Notes: generated by a model not told the origin, from the sequence alone. Counted from the first letter of the stretch, positions 38,826 through 50,963 are shown. The stretch is 64,000 nt of DNA from Marinobacter sediminum (GCF_016820575.1 NZ_JAEMQH010000002.1:1175305-1239304); one strand, 5' to 3'. Numbers and translations are program-made.

Positions 38826-39626
38826 ATGCAACCAGCTATAAAAATGGCCCTGCGCGTCGCGCGTCAGGGGTCCGATTATTTGAAAGCCCATTTTGAGCGC
38901 CAAGAACCCACCGGCAAGGACGACGCTGAGCGTCGGCGACAGCTGGAACGGGTCGAGCAGTCGATTTACGACAATTTTGCGGAGCAACTCGAAAAGGCCT
39001 ACAAGGACCACAGCATCGCGCCTCTGAATGAAGCGAATGCGGGTGACAGCGAAAAAAGCTGGCACGTCTTCACGGTTCTCGGTCGCGAAAATTTCCTTCG
39101 AGGCATCCCGGAATTTGCTCTGGCCCTGGCGCAAAAGCGCAACAACCGCACCGAAAACCTTCTGGTGATCAACCCGGTGACTGGCGAGGAATACTCGGCC
39201 AGCCGTGGTCACGGTGCAGCGCTTAACAGCCGTCGGGTTCGCGCCTCTGAAATCAAACACAGCAAACAGGCTGCTATTGCCACCAACCTGCTGGATCAGG
39301 CCCGCAAGAATGAAGACGCGCAACTGTGGGGCGAAATGGCCTCAGTCGTGGCCAGCGAATCAGCCATGTTCCGGACATCAGGCTGTGTGGTTCTGGACAT
39401 TGCCCGCGTCTCAGCCGGCAGCCTTGATGCCGCGATCATCTTCCGTCCCGAAACAGTGGACCTTGACCTGGGCGTGACCCTGGCCATGGAATCTGGCGCG
39501 TTGACCGGCGACTTCTCAGGCAACCCCTCTACCGGTGGTGCCCGTCAGCTCGTCGTAGCCAACCCCAAACTGTTCCGGGAAGTACTGAAAGTACTACACC
39601 CGTTCCGGGGACGCCTGCCGCGCTAA
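38826..39626 (+). CDS. suhB: SuhB-type inositol monophosphatase family protein with degenerate active site
   Basis: 266 residues, full length for SuhB, and in the conserved position facing secF and divergent from trmJ. The fold is recognisable: MQPAIKMALRVARQGSDYLK, VNPVTGEEY-like INPVTGEEYSASRGHGAALN, FRTSGCVVLDIARVSAGSLDA and VVANPKLFREVLK. The metal-binding motifs are not. Where E. coli has ITEESG this protein has APLNEA (67-68); where the family has the diagnostic DPLDGTTNF it has FTVLGRENF (82-90), losing both Asp; WDxAAG reads VDLDLG, with one Asp kept (212). No frameshift is seen. Phosphatase activity is therefore unlikely; the known non-catalytic role of SuhB in rRNA antitermination could remain. 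Confidence 0.85.
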   Translation: MQPAIKMALRVARQGSDYLKAHFERQEPTGKDDAERRRQLERVEQSIYDNFAEQLEKAYKDHSIAPLNEANAGDSEKSWHVFTVLGRENFLRGIPEFALALAQKRNNRTENLLVINPVTGEEYSASRGHGAALNSRRVRASEIKHSKQAAIATNLLDQARKNEDAQLWGEMASVVASESAMFRTSGCVVLDIARVSAGSLDAAIIFRPETVDLDLGVTLAMESGALTGDFSGNPSTGGARQLVVANPKLFREVLKVLHPFRGRLPR

Positions 39627-39646
39627 GCGGTTATTAAGGCAGCCAC

Positions 39647-39685
39647 AAAAAAACCGCCACCCCTGAGGGATGGCGGTTTTTTTTT
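39647..39685. terminator. Bidirectional terminator between suhB and secF
   Basis: AAAAAAACCGCCA / TGGCGGTTTTTTTTT around an 11-nt centre. It is A-rich on one side and T-rich on the other, between convergent genes. Confidence 0.92.
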
Positions 39686-39701
39686 ACGCCTGCAATACGG
39701 A

Positions 39702-40655
39702 TTACATGCGGTTCAACCACTCCGGCGGCTCTTCCTCTTGCTCATCGGTAGCGGCACCTTCTTTCGACGGCAGCGCGAGATCTTCCCGCGACACACCGAA
39801 CGCTAACAGCAGGTTTGCCGACACGTAGATGGAGGAATAGGTACCCACCACAACACCGATGATCAGCGCCAGGGCGAAGTTATTGATCGCCTCACCACCA
39901 AACAGGTACAGCGCAAACAGCACCACAAGTGTGGTCCCGGAGGTGTTGATGGTCCGGCTAATCGTCTGGTGAATCGAGGTGTTTATGATATGCCAGGAAT
40001 CACCCACCCGCATCTTACGGAAGTTCTCACGGATGCGGTCCGCCACCACGATGGTGTCGTTCAGCGAGTAACCGATGACAGCCAGCAGTGCCGCCAGAAC
40101 GGTCAGGTCAAAGGTCCACTGGAACAATGAGAAAACACCCAGCACGATGATGACATCGTGGGCCAATGGCAGCACCGAGGCAATACCGAACTTGAACTGG
40201 AAGCGCATGCCAACGTAGATCAGCACCACAGCGAGGGCGAGCAGCAGACCAAGCCCACTGTCTTCCCGCAATTCCTCACCTACCTGAGAGCCGATGAACT
40301 CTGAGCTCACCAACTCAAGGCTTGCGCCGTCAGCCTTCAGGGCCTTAGTGACCTCAACTGCCAGTTCATCGTTGCCTGCCTCGGCCAACCGCACCAGCAC
40401 AGTAGTGTCGGCACCGAAGTTCTGCACGACAAACTGATCGTATCCCGCGGCATCCAGGGTGGTCCGGATCTCTTCCAGAACCGGAGCCTCAGCGTATTCA
40501 AACTCCACCGACGTACCGCCGGTAAAGTCCATGCCGAGATCAAGCCCCCGAACCGCCAGAAGCACCACGGAGGCAACCAGCAACGCGATGGAGAGAACGG
40601 AAGCGATCTTCCGGAACCCCATAAAATCAAATGGTTTTTTCTCGTGCTCAGACAT
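39702..40655 (-). CDS. secF: Protein translocase subunit SecF
   Basis: Inner-membrane partner of SecD that uses the proton gradient to help export. 317 residues from ATG 40655 (GAGGGA upstream). Six membrane segments. Signature LDLGMDFTGGTSVEFEY follows the first helix, and the RND-type motifs VLPLAHDVIIVLGVFSLF and VIGYSLNDTIVVADRIREN are present. Overlaps secD by 8 nt. Ends with an acidic tail (TDEQEEEPPEWLNRM). Confidence 0.97.
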   Translation of the reverse strand: MSEHEKKPFDFMGFRKIASVLSIALLVASVVLLAVRGLDLGMDFTGGTSVEFEYAEAPVLEEIRTTLDAAGYDQFVVQNFGADTTVLVRLAEAGNDELAVEVTKALKADGASLELVSSEFIGSQVGEELREDSGLGLLLALAVVLIYVGMRFQFKFGIASVLPLAHDVIIVLGVFSLFQWTFDLTVLAALLAVIGYSLNDTIVVADRIRENFRKMRVGDSWHIINTSIHQTISRTINTSGTTLVVLFALYLFGGEAINNFALALIIGVVVGTYSSIYVSANLLLAFGVSREDLALPSKEGAATDEQEEEPPEWLNRM

Positions 40656-42522
40656 TTGCGAGCTTCCCTCCGATCGACAACTTCTCGATCTTGCGACCGC
40701 CATATACAAAATTCACGATGCTGCGACTAACCATGAGGCCGGAGAACATCGACGTCAGGATGCCCAGGCACAGGGTCACTGCGAAGCCTTTAACTGGGCC
40801 AGAGCCCATGGCAAACAGAATGACGGCGACCAGCAAGGTGGTGATGTTGGCATCGAAAATGGAAACGAATGCCCGTGAGTAACCTGAATTAATGGCCGAC
40901 TGCGGTGGCAGCCCTGCCTTCAGCTCTTCACGTATCCGCTCAAATATCAGGACGTTGGCGTCTACAGCCATACCGACCGTGAGTACGATACCTGCGATGC
41001 CTGGTAGCGTCAGCGTGGCCGACAGGATCGACATGCAGGCAATCAACAGCATCAGGTTAAGCGACAATGCCACGTTGGCGATGAGACCAAACCCGCGGTA
41101 GTAAACCAGCATGTACAGCAGTACCAGACCAAAGCCAAGCGCCACCGACATTACACCGGCATTGATGTTCTTCTGCCCAAGGCTTGGCCCAATGGTTCGC
41201 TCCTGCACGAAGTACATGGGCGCAGCCAGGGCACCGGCACGCAACAGCAGCGCCAGCTCCGCCGCTTCCGGAATGGAGTCCAGACCGGTGATACGGAAGC
41301 TGCTCCCCAGCGCCGACTGAACGGTAGCCAGGCTGATGATGCCCTTCTCTACCACGCGCTTGTCGACCGACGTCAGTTCGCCATCGACCATACGGTTCTC
41401 GGTTTCTGTGCGGAACTCGATAAAGAGTACCGCCATCCGACGACCAATAGCGTTGCGGGTGGCGCGATTCATCTGGTCGCCGCCCACGGAATCCATGGTG
41501 ATATTGACCTGAGGCTGACCGTTCTCATCGAACGCCTGCTGGGCATTGGCGACGTTGTTACCGGTGGTAATTATGTCACGCTCAAGGCGGGCTGAACGCT
41601 GGCGATTATCACGAAAGCTGAACTCTTCGACTTCACCCGCTGAAGCATCCTGACGGGCCTCCATGCGGAACTCCAGATTCGCGGTTGCACCAAGTACCCG
41701 CTTGGCCTGGGCAGTATCTTGAACACCAGGCAATTCAACGATGATCCGGTCAGCACCCTGACGCTGAACAAGCGGCTCGGCAACACCCAACTCGTTAACC
41801 CGGTTACGGATAGTGGTCAGGTTTTGCTCGAGGGCATATTCCTGGATGGAACGTACCTCTGCTTCAGACAGCGACAGCACGATCTGAAGCTCGCCATCAA
41901 CAGTGCGCTCGTCCATCAGAAACTGGCTGTACTGATCGCGAATCAAGTCAAAGGCTTCGCTGCGACCTTCTTCGTCGCGGAAACTCAGAACGATCTGGCG
42001 ATCACCTTCCAAATCGCCACCGCGATAGCGGATGCGCTCTTCACGCAGATCACCCTTGATCTGGCTGGACAAAGCTTCAAGGCGCTGATTAACCGCCGTA
42101 ACCATGTCAACTTCAAGCAGGAAGTGAACACCACCGCGCAAATCGAGGCCGAGCTTCATCGGGCCCGCGCCAAGACTCTTCAGCCAGTCGGGGGTGGACG
42201 CCGCCATGTTCAGGGCAACCAGGTAGTCGTTGCTCAGAGCGGACTGAACAATTGGACGAGCCTGCAGCTGGTCATCGCCATTGTTGAGGCGAATCAGGGC
42301 ATCCCGATCCTGAAGCGTACTGCTTTTAACCTCGATTCCCTCGGATTCCAGCGCCTTTACAGCACGATCCAGAACGGTTGAGTTAACTTCGGTACTGCTG
42401 CGGGCGCCAGTAATCTGAATGGCGTGATCGTCGGGGAAAAGATTGGGCAAGGCATAAATAAACCCGATCACAAGGGCGACCAGGATAACCAGGTTTTTCC
42501 AAAGCGGATACTTATTCAGCAT
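40648..42522 (-). CDS. secD: Protein translocase subunit SecD
   Basis: 624-residue inner-membrane subunit of the SecDF accessory complex. First helix WKNLVILVALVIGFIYALPN, then a large periplasmic domain (P1 head and base, with LGLDLRGGVHFLLEVD). The C-terminal membrane bundle carries the conserved LTLPGIAGIVLTVGMAVDAN and VLIFERIREELKAG. Length and order match the family. Second last in queA-tgt-yajC-secD-secF. Confidence 0.97.
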   Translation of the reverse strand: MLNKYPLWKNLVILVALVIGFIYALPNLFPDDHAIQITGARSSTEVNSTVLDRAVKALESEGIEVKSSTLQDRDALIRLNNGDDQLQARPIVQSALSNDYLVALNMAASTPDWLKSLGAGPMKLGLDLRGGVHFLLEVDMVTAVNQRLEALSSQIKGDLREERIRYRGGDLEGDRQIVLSFRDEEGRSEAFDLIRDQYSQFLMDERTVDGELQIVLSLSEAEVRSIQEYALEQNLTTIRNRVNELGVAEPLVQRQGADRIIVELPGVQDTAQAKRVLGATANLEFRMEARQDASAGEVEEFSFRDNRQRSARLERDIITTGNNVANAQQAFDENGQPQVNITMDSVGGDQMNRATRNAIGRRMAVLFIEFRTETENRMVDGELTSVDKRVVEKGIISLATVQSALGSSFRITGLDSIPEAAELALLLRAGALAAPMYFVQERTIGPSLGQKNINAGVMSVALGFGLVLLYMLVYYRGFGLIANVALSLNLMLLIACMSILSATLTLPGIAGIVLTVGMAVDANVLIFERIREELKAGLPPQSAINSGYSRAFVSIFDANITTLLVAVILFAMGSGPVKGFAVTLCLGILTSMFSGLMVSRSIVNFVYGGRKIEKLSIGGKLANV

Positions 42523-42604
42523 GGGATCCCTTTTAGCCGGCCCATCGGGCCGGCCTTGGTGTTTCAGCCAGAAAGAATCAGTCCGTCCGGTGCCGGACTC
42601 CGGC

Positions 42605-42967
42605 TCAGATGTCCTTCAGTGTGCCCTTCGGCAGTGCTGCCGCAACAGCCACTTTCTGCACCTTGATTTCAACATTGTCGGCAATTTCAACAACGATGAA
42701 ATCGTCAGTGACCTTGGTGATCTTGCCGGCAACGCCGCCAGAGGTAACAACCTCATCACCTTTGTTCAGGCCAGACATCAGGGCCTTGTGCTCTTTCGCG
42801 CGCTTGGACTGCGGACGCCAGATCAGGAAGTAGAAAATCAGGATAAAGCCGGCAAAAAAGATAACCTGACCCATCACACCCATACCCTGGGCAGCGGGAT
42901 CCTGTGCCAGAGCCAGTGTGGGCATCATTGCCAAAAGGCCGGCTACGAGCAACTTAATAGATTTCAT
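42605..42967 (-). CDS. yajC: Preprotein translocase subunit YajC
   Basis: 120-residue small membrane protein of the SecDF-YajC complex. N-terminal hydrophobic segment (LLVAGLLAMMPTLALA), a second helix (VIFFAGFILIFYFLIWRPQ), and the cytoplasmic domain with the family motif KRAKEHKALMSGLNKGDEVV. Located between tgt and secD, as is usual. Confidence 0.96.
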   Translation of the reverse strand: MKSIKLLVAGLLAMMPTLALAQDPAAQGMGVMGQVIFFAGFILIFYFLIWRPQSKRAKEHKALMSGLNKGDEVVTSGGVAGKITKVTDDFIVVEIADNVEIKVQKVAVAAALPKGTLKDI

Positions 42968-43008
42968 TGAATATCTCCGTTGGTTTTACAAAAGTGTTTT
43001 ACGAATAA

Positions 43009-45248
<2,240 letters not shown>

Positions 45249-45386
45249 AGGAAAGGACTGTCAAGACGCAACTGCGGTTGTGAAAAAGAGAACGGAATTT
45301 ACCACGGAATGGAACTCGCCTGAACAGCAGGAGCAATTATTATGATTTTGCGAGAGTGTCAGAGCGAACCAGAACACCTGAAAAGG

Positions 45387-45473
45387 TGGTAGCGGCGGGC
45401 GGACTCGAACCGCCACGGGTTTTACCCCAACGGATTTTGAATCCGTCGTGTCTACCAATTTCACCACGCCGCC
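45387..45473 (-). tRNA. tRNA-Leu (anticodon CAA)
   Basis: 87 nt with encoded CCA, the long variable arm of class II tRNA, and leucine features. On the minus strand it has GGCGGCG acceptor, D arm GTGAAATTGGTAGACAC, anticodon arm GACGGA-TTCAAAA-TCCGT with CAA at 45439-45437, and T arm GGCGG-TTCGAGT-CCGCC. Confidence 0.97.
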
Positions 45474-45491
45474 AGCAAGATGAGATGGGCG

Positions 45492-45519
45492 ATTATACTG
45501 AGCTTGCCCATGAAATCAA
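45492..45519 (-). promoter_or_regulatory. Promoter of tRNA-Leu
   Basis: Minus strand: -35 TTGATT (45519-45514), 16-nt spacer, perfect -10 TATAAT (45497-45492), about 12 nt before the tRNA leader. Confidence 0.7.
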
Positions 45520-45558
45520 TAACTCATGCGGACAGATCACGCCCGCTCGAGTAATTAT

Positions 45559-46782
45559 TTAAAGCCGGTCGAACAACGACAGCTGCGACACCTGTGCGAA
45601 GGACTGCTGTGCCGCCTGCAACACGAAGCTCTGGAAGCTCAAATTGCTGATGGCTTCGGCGTAATCCACGTCCTGCAATTCCGAGCGGATTTGGTTGGTG
45701 TACACCGAGGAATCCTCCAGAAAATTCTTGGTGGACTCTACGGCGTTCATCCGGCCACCGAGCTCGGTTTGCTTGAGGATGATACTTTCCTGGGCGCTGT
45801 CGAGATTGGAAAGCGAATCGGCGATTAAATCGTCGTAGTCAGCCTGCCCGCCCACCGCGGACTTGTCGATGGTCTCTAAGCCCGAAATGAGGTTCTCTAT
45901 TGTTTTAAAGACTGACTGCTTATTGCTTGTATTAAGAACAAATTCGTCATCAACGTCACCCGTTATCTCAAATTCCATACCCTCCTCTACGAACGTCTGC
46001 GGGCTTCCAGCTGTATAAGGATTCTGTAAAACCGTGGATGTCGTACCGTCACTGGCTCTAACCTGAAGACCACCGATCCCATTGTCCTCTATACGGACGG
46101 TCAGAACTTTAGGAGAGAAATTGTTTAAATCATCTTGATCATTGACTGACACAAATGAAATAGCGGCCGTGCCGCTTTCATTGTTTAGAACTTTTGTCCG
46201 GAAAGACGCATCAGCACTTGTGACGTCGGCGAAGATACCCTTGCCATGGTCACTGATCGGCACAGTTACGCCGTCATCGATTTCAAGGACTCGCTGCCCC
46301 TCGTCGCCATTGTAGCCCCAACTACCGTCACTCCCTTGCACGAAAGCGGGCTGAGAACCCTGGAACCCACTAAATATATACTCACCCGACGCATCTCGCG
46401 TATTGGCAACGTTCGCAAGCTGCCCCAGCCGCTCCTTGAGCTCGGACGCGATTGATTGCCGATCATTCGCCGACAATGATCCATTACCTGCCTGCACGGT
46501 CAGCTCTCGCACCCTCTGGATAATGTCAATAGAACTTTCCAAAGCGCTCTCTTCTTGAATGAGTCGGTTGTCCGCCAGATTCACATTACGTTGGTAGGTT
46601 TCGACACGAGAAAGCTCCTGATCAAGCTTCAGAATCCGCGCAGCGGCAACGGGGTCATCCGACGGCTGGTTGACCCGCTTGCCGGTGGAAATCTGCTGCT
46701 GAGTACTGTTCAGGTTGCTGTTCAGATCCTGGAGGCGGTTAATGCCACCGGAAAAAATTTGTTGCGATGAAATACGTATCAT
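45559..46782 (-). CDS. flgL: Flagellar hook-filament junction protein FlgL (HAP3)
   Basis: 407-residue secreted junction protein between hook and filament. The N-terminal D0/D1 helices (NRLQDLNSNLNSTQQQISTG, RILKLDQELSRVETYQRNVN) and C-terminal coiled coil (LTN-like QTELGGRMNAVESTKNFLED, VDYAEAISNLSFQSFVLQAA) are conserved. The middle third, about 45900-46250, is a variable beta domain coded by clearly AT-richer DNA (35% GC in 45901-45960). Last gene of the flagellar run; no terminator is obvious before tRNA-Leu. Confidence 0.95.
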   Translation of the reverse strand: MIRISSQQIFSGGINRLQDLNSNLNSTQQQISTGKRVNQPSDDPVAAARILKLDQELSRVETYQRNVNLADNRLIQEESALESSIDIIQRVRELTVQAGNGSLSANDRQSIASELKERLGQLANVANTRDASGEYIFSGFQGSQPAFVQGSDGSWGYNGDEGQRVLEIDDGVTVPISDHGKGIFADVTSADASFRTKVLNNESGTAAISFVSVNDQDDLNNFSPKVLTVRIEDNGIGGLQVRASDGTTSTVLQNPYTAGSPQTFVEEGMEFEITGDVDDEFVLNTSNKQSVFKTIENLISGLETIDKSAVGGQADYDDLIADSLSNLDSAQESIILKQTELGGRMNAVESTKNFLEDSSVYTNQIRSELQDVDYAEAISNLSFQSFVLQAAQQSFAQVSQLSLFDRL

Positions 46783-46825
46783 CTCAAATCACCTCACGCT
46801 GCCATTGCGACCGTTACCAGTTCCA

Positions 46826-48856
46826 TCACCGGAAACTCTGTAACAGCGTATTGAACAAATCCTGAGCCACGGACATAACCTGCGCCGAGGCATTGTATGC
46901 GGCCTGATACTGAATCAGCTTGCCGGCTTCCTCATCAAGGTTTACGCCCGACACGCTCTCACGTTGATTGGTCGATTGTTCCAAAAGCGTTTTGCCCGCA
47001 TCCAGATCCAGCTGGCTCTGGCGAGTTTTCACGCCAACATCCTCTACCAATCCAGCGTAGCCTTCGGAGAAACTCTGGTTTCCGCCATTCAGCGTATTCG
47101 CCGTTCCAAGCGCTGCAAGACGCTCTGCATTGCGGTTATCGGAAACGCCATTTGCGTTATAGCTTATGGAGAAAGTATCGCCCACTGCAGGCTGACCAGT
47201 GATACGGAACTGATAACCTTGATAATCGCTCCCTGCGCTCGGATCGTCCGAAAAAACCGTGTTGGCGATACCAGCTTGATAGACTTGACCTGGCGTTCCG
47301 ACCACGGCGCCGCTGGAATCTGTAACCGTAAATGTCAAATCACTGCCGCTCTGCGCAAAGGCTATCGTCAATGGGCCGTTGGCTAGCGTTCCTGCGGTCT
47401 GGAACCCAGGTAAAAGAGCGTTTGTATTGGGGTTACGGACGTTAAGCATTGTCCCTTGATCAATCTTTCCCGTGCCTGAATTGCCAGGATCCGTCTCCGC
47501 TCGAATTGGACTAGCGAACGCAAGATCTTCCTCCCGGTCAACCTGCAGGCTGATACTCTCAGCCGCATTCCGGCTTGGTTGAATCAGGTATTTATCACCC
47601 GCATTAAAGGCACCACCCTCCACCCGGATGTTGAAGCCCGGCATAGAAATTTCGGATTGGACCGGATCCGGAAGGCGGCCCTGATTAACCGTCTCTCCGG
47701 TCGCCTTGTCGATCAGCTCAAAGTTACGGCCATCGCCACTAAATTGCAGCGTATAGCTGTCCGCAGCCAACACTGAGCTGTCCGTAATTTCGACGGCCAG
47801 CTGTCCCGTCTGGGGTTGCTGATTATTGCCATTCGCAACAACGCGGCTACGTTGGGCCGCTTGCGAGTTGATGTCGCTGAAGAATAGCCCGCCCAGCTCG
47901 CCTTCCAGATCCATGCCGATTTCGTGCTGATGATTCATCGTGTCCGACAGGGCAATGGCAATCCGGCCCAGTTCATCAAAAGCTGGTTTGAGCGCTTCGT
48001 TATCGAAACGACGAAGACCACCCAGCTTGCCGCCGTTGATCTGCTCGTCAACATTGACGACCCGGCCACCATTGGAGAGTGTGAAGGACAACCGAGTCGG
48101 ATCCTCTGAGCTTTCCTGAGTGCCGAACTGAGCAGCATTGTTACCCACCACGAGGGACAAGCCGTTGCTCAATGAAACATTAACTTGGCTACCTTCAGTT
48201 TCGGACACCTTGATGCTGACCAGTTCTGACAATTGCCGGAGGTTCTCGTCTCGCTTGTCCAGCAGCTCGTTCGGCATTTTTCCCTGGGCAATACCAGGCG
48301 ACTCCGAGATGGCCAGGTTTAATTCAGCAATACTCTTGAGCAGTGTGTTGGCGTCTTTCACACCCTGCTGCATCTGGGTCTTTACCGATTCCCGCTGCTG
48401 AATGAATTCCTGATTCAGCGCCTGAAACCGATTCACAACTTGCTGCGCTTCACTCAACACCAACTGACGCTGAGGCAACGACGTCGGATCTTCGGCGGCG
48501 TTCTGCAATGAAGCGAAGAAGTTGTTCAGCGCGTTGCTCAAACCTGTGGACTCACCGCCCAACAGGTTGTCCAGCCGAGTCAATTCGGAGTTCAGCGCTT
48601 CCTGCTCACCGGAAAGGGTGCTGTCTTCGCGAACCTGCTGAACCAGGTACTCATCCGCCAACCGACGAATATTGGAAATGCTAACGCCGCTGCCAATAGT
48701 CCCAGCGCCCGTTCGCTGCCCGGTCTGGGTTTCAAACTGCACTTCCTGACGGCTGTAACCAGGCGTGTTCGCGTTAGTGATGTTGTTGCCGGTGGTATTC
48801 AAAGCCGACTGATGACTCAGAATCCCGGTAAGGCCAATACCCAGCAGTCCCGCCAT
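46826..48856 (-). CDS. flgK: Flagellar hook-associated protein FlgK (HAP1)
   Basis: 676-residue junction protein adjoining the hook. The N-terminus has the rod/hook family motif NTTGNNITNANTPGYSRQEV and a long coiled-coil D1 region. The C-terminus ends with GVNLDEEAGKLIQYQAAYNA and the hydrophobic VMSVAQDLFNTLLQ heptads. The middle is a variable outer domain with lower GC (about 47100-47500). Follows flgJ after 5 nt. Confidence 0.95.
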   Translation of the reverse strand: MAGLLGIGLTGILSHQSALNTTGNNITNANTPGYSRQEVQFETQTGQRTGAGTIGSGVSISNIRRLADEYLVQQVREDSTLSGEQEALNSELTRLDNLLGGESTGLSNALNNFFASLQNAAEDPTSLPQRQLVLSEAQQVVNRFQALNQEFIQQRESVKTQMQQGVKDANTLLKSIAELNLAISESPGIAQGKMPNELLDKRDENLRQLSELVSIKVSETEGSQVNVSLSNGLSLVVGNNAAQFGTQESSEDPTRLSFTLSNGGRVVNVDEQINGGKLGGLRRFDNEALKPAFDELGRIAIALSDTMNHQHEIGMDLEGELGGLFFSDINSQAAQRSRVVANGNNQQPQTGQLAVEITDSSVLAADSYTLQFSGDGRNFELIDKATGETVNQGRLPDPVQSEISMPGFNIRVEGGAFNAGDKYLIQPSRNAAESISLQVDREEDLAFASPIRAETDPGNSGTGKIDQGTMLNVRNPNTNALLPGFQTAGTLANGPLTIAFAQSGSDLTFTVTDSSGAVVGTPGQVYQAGIANTVFSDDPSAGSDYQGYQFRITGQPAVGDTFSISYNANGVSDNRNAERLAALGTANTLNGGNQSFSEGYAGLVEDVGVKTRQSQLDLDAGKTLLEQSTNQRESVSGVNLDEEAGKLIQYQAAYNASAQVMSVAQDLFNTLLQSFR

Positions 48857-48861
48857 AACCG

Positions 48862-49857
48862 TTACTCCTTAGTTCCACTGTCCATGGACAGTGTCATCAG
48901 TGAATCACGGCCCATGATCCTGCGGATCTTTTCACCGTAATTGGGGTCAGTCGCGTAGCCTGCTTCCTGCAGCTTGTCGGCAAAGATCTCCGGCTGGTCG
49001 GCTACGGACAACACGTCTCGGTAGCGCGGATTCGATTCCAGGAACGACACGTAATCACGGAAGCTGGATTCGTAGTCGGGATAGGCCCGGAACTGCGCCT
49101 GCTCTTTCAGGGGCAAACCCTCCCGGTATTCCGTGGTGGTGATGGTGACCGCTTCGCCCTGCCACCGACTGTCGGCCTTGATACCGAACAGATTGAAACT
49201 CGGCTGATTACCATCCCCCTTGATCATGTGCCGACCCCAGCCGGTTTCCAGAGCCGCCTGGGCCACCATCAGCTTGGGATCGATTCCCGAATCGGCAGCA
49301 ATCCGTTCCGCCACCGGTAACAGTTCCCGAACAAAGTGGTCTGGCGAATCGAACTGCTCAGGCAGTGCTTTGGTTGCCGAAGGTTTCAGCGAGTGTGCTG
49401 TCGACGCTGCTTGCTTTGCCACTGCGGTAACCTGGTCCAGCTGTTCCGGCAATTTCGCCGACAAAACGGGCAAGCTGCGCTCGTAATCCGCCAGACTCGC
49501 CTTGTGAGCCGCCAATTTACCGCCATCGCTGGCCAGTCCGGGAGTCTGTTCACCAAGCTGACGAACCAGCGCTTCCGCAAGTCCGGTGCCCTGCCCCTTG
49601 GCCATAGTCAGGCTCAACTGGCTGTCGAACATGTCCCGGTAGAATTCAGACTGGCTGCTGTTCAGGTAATTGCCTTCCGCGAACACATCGCCGGCCTTGC
49701 GCATGGATTTCAGCATTTCCGACAGGAACAGGCTCTCGAACTGGCGCGCCACCTCTTCCAGGGCCGCCTGCTTGTCAGTGCGAGCCTGAGATTTCAGCGC
49801 ATTCAGCCCGTTGAAATCGGTGTAAACCTGAGCCTGTTGAACCTGATAGTCCTGCAT
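48862..49857 (-). CDS. flgJ: Flagellar rod cap and peptidoglycan hydrolase FlgJ
   Basis: 331 residues, dual-domain gammaproteobacterial type. The N-terminal rod-binding domain (ALEEVARQFESLFLSEMLKSM, YRDMFDSQLSLTMAKGQG) caps rod assembly. A linker leads to the C-terminal glucosaminidase domain with the catalytic Glu in AQAALETGWGRHMI and KADSRWQGEAV. It opens the peptidoglycan layer for the rod. GTG 49860 precedes ATG 49857; I use the ATG. Downstream of flgI by a few bases. Confidence 0.94.
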   Translation of the reverse strand: MQDYQVQQAQVYTDFNGLNALKSQARTDKQAALEEVARQFESLFLSEMLKSMRKAGDVFAEGNYLNSSQSEFYRDMFDSQLSLTMAKGQGTGLAEALVRQLGEQTPGLASDGGKLAAHKASLADYERSLPVLSAKLPEQLDQVTAVAKQAASTAHSLKPSATKALPEQFDSPDHFVRELLPVAERIAADSGIDPKLMVAQAALETGWGRHMIKGDGNQPSFNLFGIKADSRWQGEAVTITTTEYREGLPLKEQAQFRAYPDYESSFRDYVSFLESNPRYRDVLSVADQPEIFADKLQEAGYATDPNYGEKIRRIMGRDSLMTLSMDSGTKE

Positions 49858-49865
49858 CACGACAC

Positions 49866-50963
49866 CTAGATCACAATCAGCTCGGCGCGCAGAGCGCCGG
49901 CCTGTTTGAGGGCTTCAAGCACCGCCATGACATCCCCGGGTGCCGCACCTACCTGATTCACTGCCTGAACAATGTCATTCAGGGTCACTGCCGGCCCAAA
50001 CTTGAACATCCGGGCGGGCTCTTCGGTAATGGCAATTTGGGAATCCTGCTCCAAAGCCGTCTCGCCCTGGGCCAACAGGTTAGGCTGAACCACATTCGGG
50101 TTCTCCTGAATGGTGACGGTCAGGTTACCGTGGGTCACCGCGGCCGGGCTGACCTGAACATTCTGTCCAACCACGATGGTGCCCGTACGGCTATTGATCA
50201 CCACCTTGGCGGCATCCTGGGCGGGATCGACATTGATATTTTCGAGGATCGACAAGAAACTGACCCGCTGGGAAGGATCCCGGGGCGCCCGCACCGAAAT
50301 GGAGGTGGCATCGTGGGCGTAGGCCATGTCCGGGCCCAGGTGACCGTTAACCGCTTCCACCACACGGCGAGCCGTGGTGAAGTCCGGACGCAACAGATGG
50401 AAGGTGATGGTGTCGCCCTTGGTGAACGGCGATGCCACTTCCCGCTCGATGGTTGCGCCATTGGGAATCCGGCCCACACTAGGAACATTGACGGTGATGC
50501 GGGAACCATCCTGGCCCTGGGCACCAAAACCGCCAACGACCAGGCTGCCCTGGGCCATGGCGTAGATATTGTTATCGGCGCCCTTCAGCGGAGTCATCAG
50601 CAACGTGCCGCCGCGAAGGCTATCGGCATTGCCAATGGATGACACGGTGATATCCAGTTCCTGACCGGTCTTGGCAAAGGGCGGCAAAGTCGCGCTGACG
50701 GTAACCGCCGCCACATTCGCCAGGTTCGGATTCACGCCCTCCGGCAGAGTCACACCGAACTGGTTCATCATGTTTCGGAAGGTCTGATTGGTAAACGGAG
50801 CCTTGTCACCGGTACCATCGAGACCAACCACCAGGCCATACCCCACCAGCTGGTTGTTCCGTACACCCTTGATCCGCGCCAGATCCTTCAGGCGATCCGC
50901 CATCACCGGTGCGGCACAAACCGTCAGCATCAACGCCACAGCCAGAAGCTTTTTCAGGCTCAT
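49866..50963 (-). CDS. flgI: Flagellar P-ring protein FlgI
   Basis: 365-residue periplasmic protein that forms the P ring around the rod. Signal peptide [19 protein letters not shown], then the diagnostic N-terminus [20 protein letters not shown] and [21 protein letters not shown]. The C-terminus [20 protein letters not shown] is conserved. ATG 50963 overlaps the flgH stop as ATGA. Confidence 0.97.
   Translation of the reverse strand: MSLKKLLAVALMLTVCAAPVMADRLKDLARIKGVRNNQLVGYGLVVGLDGTGDKAPFTNQTFRNMMNQFGVTLPEGVNPNLANVAAVTVSATLPPFAKTGQELDITVSSIGNADSLRGGTLLMTPLKGADNNIYAMAQGSLVVGGFGAQGQDGSRITVNVPSVGRIPNGATIEREVASPFTKGDTITFHLLRPDFTTARRVVEAVNGHLGPDMAYAHDATSISVRAPRDPSQRVSFLSILENINVDPAQDAAKVVINSRTGTIVVGQNVQVSPAAVTHGNLTVTIQENPNVVQPNLLAQGETALEQDSQIAITEEPARMFKFGPAVTLNDIVQAVNQVGAAPGDVMAVLEALKQAGALRAELIVI

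Noticed and set aside
38826..39626. SuhB as a frameshifted pseudogene
   Set aside because: The frame is continuous over the full family length, and conserved non-catalytic segments appear on both sides of every altered motif, so the change is by substitution.
45249..45386. preQ1 riboswitch upstream of queA
   Set aside because: No convincing small pseudoknot with an A-rich tail; the region shows only weak promoter-like sequence.
45261..45467. Minus-strand 68-residue ORF beginning MVKLVDTTDSKSVG
   Set aside because: It is the well-known false protein produced by translating tRNA-Leu; the tRNA fold covers its first half.
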